Source of the DNA: JAZGER01 sp036480335
Lineage (GTDB): Bacteria; Pseudomonadota; Gammaproteobacteria; DSM-19610
DNA: 9,302 nt
Direction of reading: 5' to 3'
Assembly: GCA_036480335.1 (NCBI GenBank)
Contig: JAZGGH010000090.1
Location: 1-9,302, forward strand
Positions 1-6,476 of this stretch are shown here, piece after piece (within the stretch, counting starts at the first letter, position 1; each line of letters opens with the position of its first letter). The notes under the pieces are model-generated. The model saw nothing but the letters and a program-made list of their open reading frames with translations, ran no database searches and was not told the DNA's origin. The translations under genes and the position numbers were made by a program.

Positions 1-10
1 AACTCATGTA

Positions 11-119
11 AGACCTTTGCACATGCAAACACAGAGACTACAACCGCCAGGAAGACATAAAACTTGTTTTCCTGCTGAATCGGGCCCTGGCGATTAAAAA
101 ATGTATCGTGCAAAGGTCT
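11..119. mobile_element. Small element with 12-bp terminal inverted repeats (MITE or IS remnant)
   Basis: AGACCTTTGCAC at 11-22 is exactly complementary to GTGCAAAGGTCT at 108-119. Inside lies a second perfect pair, CGCCAGG (45-51) with CCTGGCG (86-92), and an alternative one, CAGGAA (49-54) with TTCCTG (69-74), so either strand could fold into a nested cruciform. There is no open reading frame inside. The ends resemble the AGACCTTTGCA-type termini I associate with some IS5-group insertion sequences, but this is from memory. No convincing target-site duplication flanks the repeats. It could be a non-autonomous MITE, an internally deleted IS, or simply a structured 3' region of the neighbouring minus-strand gene, which ends 88 bp away. 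Confidence 0.5.
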
Positions 120-206
120 CCATGCGCATGATGCCTTACACAAAAACACTGGTTCGTTACTTATGAATAGAACAAAACAGCTAAGGGTCTGCCTGCAAAC
201 CAACAA

Positions 207-2003
207 TTAACCTTGATTGATGGCAGGAACATCAGCGACAGAATCGGCTAATGCCGACAAGTCATGACTGTCAATAAAGTTCTGACGCGCCTTGGACCGA
301 GATAACTTACCTGAAGAAGTTCGCGGTAAAGTATGTAGCGGCACCAACTCAACATAACAATCGATACCCAGCTCCATCCGCACCAATCTGGCAATACGAT
401 CCATTAGCGCAGATCTCTTGCCTTTATCTGACTCACGGCATTGGACAACCAGGACACATAACTCATCGTCAGTTAACGGCACTGAAAAAGCCAGGGCATC
501 ACTTGTGCGAACTTCGGGTTGATGCTCAGCAAGATATTCAAGATCCTGTGGCCAGATATTTCTGCCATTAATAATGATCAGGTCTTTCTGTCTACCCGTA
601 ATAATAAGACTGCCATCCACACGGTAGCCGATATCTCCTGTATTTAACCAGCCATCTTCTGACAAAGCATTGCGCGTCTCTTCCGGCTCATTAAAATAAC
701 CAGACATAACACTGGGTCCGCGCACAAAAATTGATCCGCTGTGCCGGTCCTTTAACGAATGCCCTTTTGCATTGCGTATCTCAACTTCATATTCTGGTAG
801 CGGCGTGCCGCAATCAACAAAGCAACGGGCACGGCCGGGGTTTTCCGATAATTCTATTGGTAAGGCTTCCTGATGGTCCGAGTGGTGATCGCCATCAACA
901 CAATCCGTTTTATGCCCTTTAAATAAAGGTGAAAAACTAATGGCCAATGAGCATTCTGCCATACCATAGCAAGCCAGAAATGCTTTTTCGTCAAAGCCGG
1001 CGGGTGCTAATGCTTTTGAGAATCGCTGCAGCGTTTCTGAACGTATCATTTCCGCGCCAACACCCGCAACACGCCAGTTACTTAAATCGTATTTGCTTGC
1101 TTCACCCGGACGTAATCGACGGGTACATAGCTCATAACCAAACGGCGGGCTAAATGAAATTGTCGCTTTTGTCTGCGATAATAAATTCAACCATTGGCGT
1201 GGACGCATAGCAAATTCACGCGTGTCCAGATAGTCAACGCTAATTTGCGCAGCCACTGGCGTTAGAACCAGGCCGACAAGCCCCATATCATGATAAAAAG
1301 GCAGCCAGGAAAAACACCTGTCACCCTTACCCATTTTAACCCCATGACGAATAATACCTGCCAGGTTGCTCATCACAGCGCTCTGCTTAATAACCACACC
1401 ACGTGGAAAACGTGTGCTACCCGACGTGTATTGCATATAGGCAATATCATCTGCTGACGCAGGCTGGAATTCAAAATCTTTTTCTGGCAAAGCGTCAAAA
1501 TGACCTGGGTCACCGATCATTTTCAGGCCGAGCCCTTCACCAGCTTCCTCAAGGAATGAAATATAGCCTTCGGGTGCCATGGCAACAGACGCCTGGCTAC
1601 TTTCCAGCAACCCCTTTAACTGAGCAACATAACTTGTATGCCCACCCAGGTTAACCGATGCAGGTAGCGCAACAGGCACGAGCCCCACATACTGACAGGC
1701 GAAAAAGAAACGTAAAAAATGCGGTGTTGTTTCAGCAATCAATGCGACCCGATCACCTTTTTTAAGCCCAATGCCCATTAATTTACGCGCAAGTATTCTG
1801 GACTCATCACGAAGTTGACGATAAGGCAGTGTGACAGAAAGTTTACCGCGACCAGTATAGAAGTTGGTGCCAGTTTCGCCTTTTGCAGCATAATCGAGCG
1901 CTTCAGACAAAGTGGAGAAATCAGCATCTCGAAAAGCAAGACTATGCAATGTTGGTGTCGGCGTTATTTCCACAATTTTTTCTCTTGCCTGATGGTCGCT
2001 CAC
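207..2003 (-). CDS. Fatty acyl-AMP ligase / acyl-ACP synthetase (AMP-binding enzyme)
   Basis: This 598-residue member of the ANL adenylating superfamily activates a carboxylic acid with ATP to acyl-AMP, then normally hands it to a carrier-protein thiol or CoA. The order of motifs is complete: P-loop YTSGSTRFPRG at 192-202, WLPFYHDMGL at 233-242, YGMAE at 346-350, NTGDIGY at 454-460, the hinge GRQKDLIIINGRN at 470-482 and the C-terminal LPRTSSGK at 559-566, whose Lys566 is the expected adenylation lysine. The Arg after SGST replaces the usual Gly. The NGRNIWPQDLE hinge matches fatty acyl-AMP ligases better than ordinary acyl-CoA synthetases. The start is GTG, chosen because GAGGG lies 7 nt upstream on the coding strand. 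There is no signal peptide, so the enzyme is cytoplasmic. It is divergent from the GNAT gene, and such enzymes load the dedicated acyl carrier in bacterial sphingolipid loci. The substrate is inferred, not shown. Confidence 0.9.
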   Translation of the reverse strand: MSDHQAREKIVEITPTPTLHSLAFRDADFSTLSEALDYAAKGETGTNFYTGRGKLSVTLPYRQLRDESRILARKLMGIGLKKGDRVALIAETTPHFLRFFFACQYVGLVPVALPASVNLGGHTSYVAQLKGLLESSQASVAMAPEGYISFLEEAGEGLGLKMIGDPGHFDALPEKDFEFQPASADDIAYMQYTSGSTRFPRGVVIKQSAVMSNLAGIIRHGVKMGKGDRCFSWLPFYHDMGLVGLVLTPVAAQISVDYLDTREFAMRPRQWLNLLSQTKATISFSPPFGYELCTRRLRPGEASKYDLSNWRVAGVGAEMIRSETLQRFSKALAPAGFDEKAFLACYGMAECSLAISFSPLFKGHKTDCVDGDHHSDHQEALPIELSENPGRARCFVDCGTPLPEYEVEIRNAKGHSLKDRHSGSIFVRGPSVMSGYFNEPEETRNALSEDGWLNTGDIGYRVDGSLIITGRQKDLIIINGRNIWPQDLEYLAEHQPEVRTSDALAFSVPLTDDELCVLVVQCRESDKGKRSALMDRIARLVRMELGIDCYVELVPLHTLPRTSSGKLSRSKARQNFIDSHDLSALADSVADVPAINQG

Positions 2004-2061
2004 ACTGAGTCCCTCAAATTATCAGAAAAAGCCACACTTGACTTCATTCCGTATGTCACAA

Positions 2062-2079
2062 TGTTGTTTATTCACAACA
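2062..2079. promoter_or_regulatory. Palindromic site in the divergent control region
   Basis: TGTTGT (2062-2067) and ACAACA (2074-2079) form a perfect 6-bp inverted repeat around a 6-nt centre. It lies 59 bp upstream of the GTG start of the acyl-AMP ligase gene, a position and shape that suit a repressor or activator operator. The surrounding DNA is AT-rich and could hold promoter elements, but I found no convincing -35/-10 pair for either divergent gene. Confidence 0.3.
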
Positions 2080-2250
2080 AATCTATGGCTATGCATTGAT
2101 ACAATGGGTAATGGCCGCAGCTATTATTCCTTTAATAGAAATAAAATTCAACTAATTCCCAAGGATATGTTAACGTTTTCACAGAAAAGACAACAAATGT
2201 CGCCTTTTTACTACAAAAGCGTCGCCTAAATACAAACATTGCTACGTTAA

Positions 2251-2287
2251 GCCCATGATGCACGTCTGGCGCTGACAGACGTTGGGC
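2251..2287. promoter_or_regulatory. Bulged inverted repeat upstream of the GNAT gene
   Basis: ACGTCTG (2262-2268) and CAGACGT (2276-2282) pair perfectly around a 7-nt loop. Just outside, GCCCA (2251-2255) pairs with TGGGC (2283-2287) across a 6-nt bulge on the left arm, giving 12 base pairs in total. The site ends 51 nt before the preferred ATG. No T-run follows, so it is not an intrinsic terminator. It could be an operator for the divergent genes or a structure in the 5' untranslated region. Confidence 0.4.
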
Positions 2288-2338
2288 GGTATTATCCAAC
2301 TTTACAACGACATAGGCACAACCAAAGATTGCAACGTA

Positions 2339-3478
2339 ATGGAAAATTCTGCTGATACAATACGTGTGATCCCAGTTACAACCAGACAGCATAAGAATCA
2401 ATTTCTGGACGTTACCCGCCTAATCTACCAAAACGACCCTCACTGGATTGCCCCGCTTCGTTTTGAAATGCGCCAACGGTTATCTGAAAAGAAAAACCCC
2501 TTCTTTCGTCACGCTTACGCCAAAACCTGGCTTGCCATGAGAGGAACACAGCCCGTTGGCAGGATTAGCGCCCAAATAGACTCGTTACAATCCGATGATT
2601 CGGGGCATTTTGGCCTGCTGGAAGGCATTAATAATCAGGCGGTCTTTTCTGCTTTGCTAGAGCAGGCTGAAAACTGGCTTAGAGGGAAAGGTGTTTCTAC
2701 TATCCGAGGGCCGTATAATCTATCTATTAATGAAGAATGCGGGATGCTGGTCGATGGCTTTGACACACCGCCCTGTATCATGATGAGCCACGCCCTGCCC
2801 TATTATAAAAGTCTCATTTCAAATGCTGGCTATGGAAAAGCCATGGATCTACTGGCTTACCTGATCCCGTCTGATTTTGAAGCGCCGAAAGTCATGGCCA
2901 GGCTAGCTGAAAGGGCACTAAAAAAAGTTAACGTGCGCACTTTACGGCGTAAACATCTACAGGAAGACCTGGAAATCCTACGAGATATTTTTAACGACGC
3001 CTGGTCTGAAAACTGGGATTTTGTACCTTTTACGCGAGAAGAATTCCAGGACATCGGACAAATGATTTCCCTGCTTGTCGATGACGATTTAGTACAAATT
3101 GCAGAAATCGACCAGCGCCCGGTCGCTTTTGTCGTCGCGATGCCTAATATCAACGAAGCTATTCGGGATTTAAACGGCAAGTTACTGCCCTTTGGATGGG
3201 TGAAGCTTCTCTGGCGACTCAAAGTCAAGTACCCCAAAAGCGCTCGCACACCGTTATTGGGTGTCAGAAAACAATACCACCATACACCATTAGGGCCTTC
3301 TCTCGCCTTCATCGTCATTGAAAAAGTCCGTCGTGGACTGGTTAACCGAAATGTTTCTGATGTAGAGCTTTCATGGATTCTCGAAACGAATGAAGGCATG
3401 AGGAATATTGTTGAAACCATCGGTGGCATCGAATACAAACGCTATCGTATCTATGAAAAAAACCTGTCTCAGTCATGA
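2339..3478 (+). CDS. Two-domain GNAT-fold N-acyltransferase, candidate bacterial ceramide synthase
   Basis: The product has 379 residues. I start it at ATG 2339 rather than the in-frame TTG at 2282, because the 19 added residues look unlike coding sequence and the TTG lies inside the 2251-2287 inverted repeat. No strong Shine-Dalgarno is visible. The protein reads as tandem GNAT-like halves. The first (about 8-180) has a β-strand segment GRISAQID at 74-81 and an invariant-looking block GPYNLSINEECG at 124-135, followed by DGFDTPP and YYKSLISNAGYGKAMDL. The second (about 198-375) ends with LSWILETNEGMRNIVETIG and RYRIYEK. This architecture and length fit the large GNAT-like proteins usually annotated as hypothetical; from recollection, the bacterial ceramide synthase of Caulobacter, which N-acylates a sphingoid base, is a GNAT-superfamily protein of this kind. 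The neighbouring acyl-activating and lipid-kinase genes favour a lipid acyltransferase, but the exact substrate is inferred. The gene overlaps the next one by ATGA. Confidence 0.8.
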   Translation: MENSADTIRVIPVTTRQHKNQFLDVTRLIYQNDPHWIAPLRFEMRQRLSEKKNPFFRHAYAKTWLAMRGTQPVGRISAQIDSLQSDDSGHFGLLEGINNQAVFSALLEQAENWLRGKGVSTIRGPYNLSINEECGMLVDGFDTPPCIMMSHALPYYKSLISNAGYGKAMDLLAYLIPSDFEAPKVMARLAERALKKVNVRTLRRKHLQEDLEILRDIFNDAWSENWDFVPFTREEFQDIGQMISLLVDDDLVQIAEIDQRPVAFVVAMPNINEAIRDLNGKLLPFGWVKLLWRLKVKYPKSARTPLLGVRKQYHHTPLGPSLAFIVIEKVRRGLVNRNVSDVELSWILETNEGMRNIVETIGGIEYKRYRIYEKNLSQS

Positions 3479-4317
3479 GAAATACCCGATCGAAACCAAC
3501 GTTTACCGCACTGGTCCTTGCCGGTGACCGTGGAACCGACGACCCACTCGTCGCTAAAGCTGGCGTCGCCTGTAAAGCGCTGGTAGAAATTAACGGCAAA
3601 CCGATGGTCCTGCATGTACTGGACACACTTCAATCGGCAGACCCGGTTAGTCGCTGCATTCTTTCCGGGCCAGAACGTTCGCAATTGAAAGGCCAACACA
3701 GAATAGAAAATCAAATTAGCAACAATCAACTAGATTGGATAAAACCCGAAAAAACACCTAGCACAAGTGCTTATGTTGCCATGCAATCGATCCCTGAAGA
3801 CCAGCCGATTTTGTTAACAACGGCTGATCATCCGTTACTCACCGCAGATATAGTCAACAGCTTTTGTTCCCTTAGCCTCAAGAAAGAGGCCGATGTTACC
3901 GTTGCCTTATGCCGCTACGAACTCATTAAATCGACCTTTCCTGGTATGAAAAAAACGGTGCTTAAATTTTCTGATGGCGAGTACTGTGGCTGTAATTTAT
4001 TTTCTTTCCTCACGCCGAACTCAAGAGAACTCGCCAACAAGTGGCGGCAAGTAGAAGATGATCGTAAAAATCCATTGCGCGTGATAAAACTCCTTGGCTG
4101 GTTTTCCGTATTGCGCTATATGACCGGCACCCTGTCGCTGAACGATGCAATGCGCCGCCTGTCCAGAAAGCTGGGTTTACGCATCAGCATCATTGACATG
4201 CCCTTCGCCGAAGCTGCCGTCGACGTTGATTCGATTTCCGATCAAAAAATTGTTCAGGCGCATCTGGCTTCCAGCAAGCTCTCAGGGGGGAAAGAAAACA
4301 CTAAAGTTGTGGAATAA
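3475..4317 (+). CDS. MobA/IspD-fold nucleotidyltransferase
   Basis: This 280-residue protein belongs to the NTP-transferase superfamily, which moves an NMP from CTP, GTP or UTP onto a phosphorylated acceptor. The N-terminal nucleotide loop is LVLAGDRG at 13-20, a variant of LAGGxGTRM. It is followed by KALVEINGKPM at 34-44, the metal-binding aspartate in TTADHP (Asp117 or nearby) and a late VDVD at 249-252 that suits the second metal aspartate. The start ATG overlaps the previous stop (ATGA), so the two genes are probably translationally coupled. No signal peptide is seen; the segment LGWFSVLRYM at 207-216 is hydrophobic but too short to call a membrane helix. In a sphingolipid context the best guess is a CpgD-like cytidylyltransferase that makes an activated glycerate or similar head-group donor. 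MobA-like or sugar nucleotidyltransferase activity cannot be excluded. Confidence 0.82.
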   Translation: MRNTRSKPTFTALVLAGDRGTDDPLVAKAGVACKALVEINGKPMVLHVLDTLQSADPVSRCILSGPERSQLKGQHRIENQISNNQLDWIKPEKTPSTSAYVAMQSIPEDQPILLTTADHPLLTADIVNSFCSLSLKKEADVTVALCRYELIKSTFPGMKKTVLKFSDGEYCGCNLFSFLTPNSRELANKWRQVEDDRKNPLRVIKLLGWFSVLRYMTGTLSLNDAMRRLSRKLGLRISIIDMPFAEAAVDVDSISDQKIVQAHLASSKLSGGKENTKVVE

Positions 4318-4357
4318 AATCAAGGTGCGGCCTTTGTAACGAGCAAGGGTTTTATTC
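4312..4357. terminator. Long imperfect stem-loop at the end of the nucleotidyltransferase gene
   Basis: GAATAAAA (4312-4319), which contains the TAA stop codon, is exactly complementary to TTTTATTC (4350-4357). With one T:G wobble the stem extends inward to 10 bp, and the loop carries a further AAGG/CCTT mini-stem. The stem is AT-rich and there is no strong T-run beyond it, so a terminator role between these convergent genes is only a guess. Confidence 0.25.
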
Positions 4358-4399
4358 TGTGGCAAGGTAACCACACGGATGGGGGTATAGTGATAAATG

Positions 4400-4430
4400 A
4401 GCGCTTGCCGGTATCGGGTATGCAGGCGCT
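4400..4430. terminator. GC-rich hairpin between convergent genes
   Basis: AGCGCTTGC (4400-4408) pairs with GCAGGCGCT (4422-4430) over 9 positions with one T:G wobble, closing a 13-nt loop. It sits 10 bp past the stop of the minus-strand phosphoesterase gene, where a terminator would be expected. Neither side has a clear T-run, so it may act only as a 3'-end stabiliser or a Rho-assisted pause site. Confidence 0.3.
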
Positions 4431-4440
4431 GCCTAATAGA

Positions 4441-5376
4441 CTAACGATCGACAACGCGTGTGCTATTTCCCTGATACACAAACTGCTGACGATCAGAGCG
4501 ATATCCTCGCTTGATCATATTGAGCGTCCATTTTTTTTCATCTGCAGATATTTCGTAAAGATTATAGCCTGCCTGCTTGCCTGGCTGAGAGCCAATTGAG
4601 GAGGCTGAAGGCACACCCACAACAGGCACTGCACCGTCGTTTCCCTCTATCGTATTTTCAACCGACTGGTGGCCGTGCCCGTGTAACACCAGCTCGGCAC
4701 CTTGTGCCTTTATGATTTCATGGAATGCATCGATATTTATCAAGCGTTTGCGCCTTTTTTCAACGCCATGTACCGGCGGATGATGCAGCATAACCACACG
4801 AAAAAGCCCCTCCTTTTTTAACTCTCTCAACAACGGCTCTAAAGCACTCAGCTGCTGATCACTTAGTTTACCCGTCGCCATAAACGGCGGGGACGGCACC
4901 GCGCTGGACAACCCAATAATAGCGACATGTTTGCGTCGACGAACGGTAGGAAAAATCGCCTCCCCCTGCACCGCGGCTCCCTTGTTTTTATCTGAAAGCA
5001 TGAAGGGTTCCCAATGTAAATAGGCTCGATGCCAGGGCGAGGACACATAGGCATCGTGATTTCCCGGTATCACTGTCACCTTATCAAACGCACCCAGTGA
5101 TTCCAGCCAACGCCTGGATTGACGGAACTCATCCTGAAGTCCGATATGCGTTAAATCTCCTGTCACCACGATATGATCCGGTGCCATTACTTGCAAATCC
5201 ATAGCAAGTGCATCGAGTAATTCCGGGCGATGCACAAAGCGTCGCCGCTTTAACCAGGATAAATAGCCTAAAATTCGCTTATTGAATAATTGCCGCCATT
5301 GAATACCCTGCAGCGAGCTTAAATGCGGATCCGATAAATGAGCGATTGTCAGCGTTTGATTATTGTTTTCAGGCAT
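4441..5376 (-). CDS. Calcineurin-like metallophosphoesterase
   Basis: This 311-residue protein has the full two-metal phosphoesterase signature: DPH at 16-18, GDLTH at 73-77, GNHD at 105-108, LHHPP at 197-201 and GHGH at 233-236. It should hydrolyse a phosphomonoester or phosphodiester, probably in the cytoplasm, as no signal peptide is seen. I prefer ATG 5376 over the in-frame GTG at 5391, because a candidate -10 lies only about 10 bp before the GTG, and GAAGGTG then serves as a distant ribosome binding site for the ATG. The substrate cannot be read from sequence; the family covers cAMP, UDP-diacylglucosamine and lipid-phosphate hydrolases. Its place between two lipid-gene pairs suggests removal of a phosphate from a lipid or head-group intermediate. 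It is convergent with the nucleotidyltransferase gene and divergent from the lipid kinase gene. Confidence 0.9.
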   Translation of the reverse strand: MPENNNQTLTIAHLSDPHLSSLQGIQWRQLFNKRILGYLSWLKRRRFVHRPELLDALAMDLQVMAPDHIVVTGDLTHIGLQDEFRQSRRWLESLGAFDKVTVIPGNHDAYVSSPWHRAYLHWEPFMLSDKNKGAAVQGEAIFPTVRRRKHVAIIGLSSAVPSPPFMATGKLSDQQLSALEPLLRELKKEGLFRVVMLHHPPVHGVEKRRKRLINIDAFHEIIKAQGAELVLHGHGHQSVENTIEGNDGAVPVVGVPSASSIGSQPGKQAGYNLYEISADEKKWTLNMIKRGYRSDRQQFVYQGNSTRVVDR

Positions 5377-5400
5377 TATAGATGGTGGCACCTTCGCAAG

Positions 5401-5429
5401 AAAATATTTACATTAAAAATGGCAGCCAA
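5401..5429 (-). promoter_or_regulatory. Candidate promoter of the metallophosphoesterase gene
   Basis: On the minus strand, TTGGCT (5429-5424) and TATTTT (5406-5401) are separated by exactly 17 nt. Each matches the sigma-70 consensus at four of six positions. Transcription would begin near 5394, too close for comfortable use of the GTG at 5391 and consistent with initiation at ATG 5376. Confidence 0.33.
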
Positions 5430-5479
5430 TCAGGGCTGGTGAGCAAACACGAGTATAGGTAAACTTGCGGCAGATAACT

Positions 5480-5496
5480 AAAGGTATCAGCACATT
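5480..5496 (+). promoter_or_regulatory. Ribosome binding site and putative ATT start codon
   Basis: AAAGGT at 5480-5485 is followed after 8 nt by ATT at 5494-5496, in frame with the lipid kinase. No ATG, GTG or TTG exists in this frame between the upstream stop (TAA, 5479-5481) and the conserved NPNSG motif, or anywhere before ATG 5800. The well-spaced Shine-Dalgarno picks ATT 5494 as the best initiation site; ATT 5524 has none. Confidence 0.5.
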
Positions 5497-6468
5497 CATC
5501 ATCCTGGCGACACTGACTCACGCATTGCGCTTATCACCAATCCGAATAGCGGTGCAAACAAAACGCAGCTCCAGAAGATCAACCGTCTTGTTGACAGGCA
5601 GCCACACATTCGCCACTACATTACACGATCCGCCGGTGAAATTCCTGAGGTTCTTGCAACCCTGCACGAGGATGGCACCAACACGCTCGCCATAAATGGC
5701 GGGGATGGAACAACCGCAGCGGTCTTTACCAGCCTCCTGCAAGGTAGGCTATTTGATCGATTACCCAACATCGTCTTACTACCCGGCGGAACAACTAACA
5801 TGAATGTTGGCGATATAGGCATCAGAGGAAAACTAACCAAAGGGATCCAGCGACTCTGCGATCCGGACTTCAAGCATCGCGCAAGAAGGGTTGCCAGACC
5901 AGTTTTATCGATACAGCAAGGCGCAGGTCTTCCGACAATAAACGGTATGTTTTTTGGTGCTGGCGCCATTATTCAGGGCATAGAGTTTTGCCACGACTCA
6001 GTACATTCTCGCGGCGTTGGCAGTGAAGTAGGCCCAGGCATTGCTATGCTGCGCACAATTTGGGGTATCATAAAAAATGATCCGTTATATGCAAATCCAG
6101 TCCCTATGAAAATCGCTTATTCCAGTCAGGCTGACCCTGTTGTATGCGAAACACTCCTATTGCTTTGCAGCACTCTGGAAAGGCTACTCCTGGGCATGCG
6201 ACCCTATTGGGGGAAAGAGGATGGTGCTATCTACAGCACACTCATAAAAACACAGCCCGATCAATTTCTACGCTCCCTCCCCTTTCTACTAACAGGAAAA
6301 CCAACGCAGCGCCTTAAACAATCAGATAGTTACCACAGCAAAAAAACTCAATCGATCGAGATACATATGAACAGCCGCTATACACTGGACGGAGAAATTT
6401 ACGCAACGAATGATACCACTGGCCCGATCACAGTCAGCGCCACAGAACCACTCAGCTTTTTGCGCTAA
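5494..6468 (+). CDS. Diacylglycerol-kinase-fold lipid kinase (DAG or ceramide kinase)
   Basis: Read from ATT 5494 the product has 324 residues, normal for the YegS/DgkB/sphingosine-kinase superfamily, which phosphorylates a lipid hydroxyl with ATP. The N-terminal nucleotide domain has RIALITNPNSG at 10-20, the signature INGGDGTT at 67-74 and LLPGGTTN at 95-102. The C-terminal β-sandwich domain has FFGAG near 154 and ends with YTLDGEIYAT and a closing LSFLR. The first ATG (5800) would remove all the ATP-binding motifs, so the gene either starts on ATT or lost its ATG by mutation or a sequencing error. A frameshift from the overlapping TTG-started frame at 5465 is possible but not needed, since the fold is complete in this frame. 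It is co-transcribed with the Tam41-like gene 8 nt downstream. The substrate could be diacylglycerol; the context makes ceramide plausible (compare CpgB of Caulobacter). Confidence 0.85.
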   Translation: MHHPGDTDSRIALITNPNSGANKTQLQKINRLVDRQPHIRHYITRSAGEIPEVLATLHEDGTNTLAINGGDGTTAAVFTSLLQGRLFDRLPNIVLLPGGTTNMNVGDIGIRGKLTKGIQRLCDPDFKHRARRVARPVLSIQQGAGLPTINGMFFGAGAIIQGIEFCHDSVHSRGVGSEVGPGIAMLRTIWGIIKNDPLYANPVPMKIAYSSQADPVVCETLLLLCSTLERLLLGMRPYWGKEDGAIYSTLIKTQPDQFLRSLPFLLTGKPTQRLKQSDSYHSKKTQSIEIHMNSRYTLDGEIYATNDTTGPITVSATEPLSFLR

Positions 6469-6476
6469 CGCCTACT

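Noticed and set aside
2224..2287. Integron attC-like site (GCCTAAA ... GTTGGGC).
   Set aside because: GTTGGGC matches the attC core consensus, but the other end is GCCTAAA, not RYYYAAC, and the inner L-box pairing is absent. The bulged hairpin at 2251-2287 explains the symmetry better.
2857..3438. A 193-residue minus-strand frame inside the GNAT gene.
   Set aside because: It is fully antisense to a well-supported gene and its translation shows no domain; a shadow of the opposite strand.
4566..4583. Short GCCTGCCTGCTTGCCTGGC-like tandem repeat.
   Set aside because: It is inside the phosphoesterase coding sequence and too short and imperfect to be a meaningful repeat.
5465..5695. Separate 76-residue gene starting at TTG 5465.
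   Set aside because: It overlaps, out of frame, the conserved N-terminal motifs of the lipid kinase and resembles no protein family; it is a shadow frame.
5800..6468. Lipid kinase starting at ATG 5800.
   Set aside because: This would delete NPNSG and GGDGT, which are in the same frame just upstream and clearly belong to the gene.
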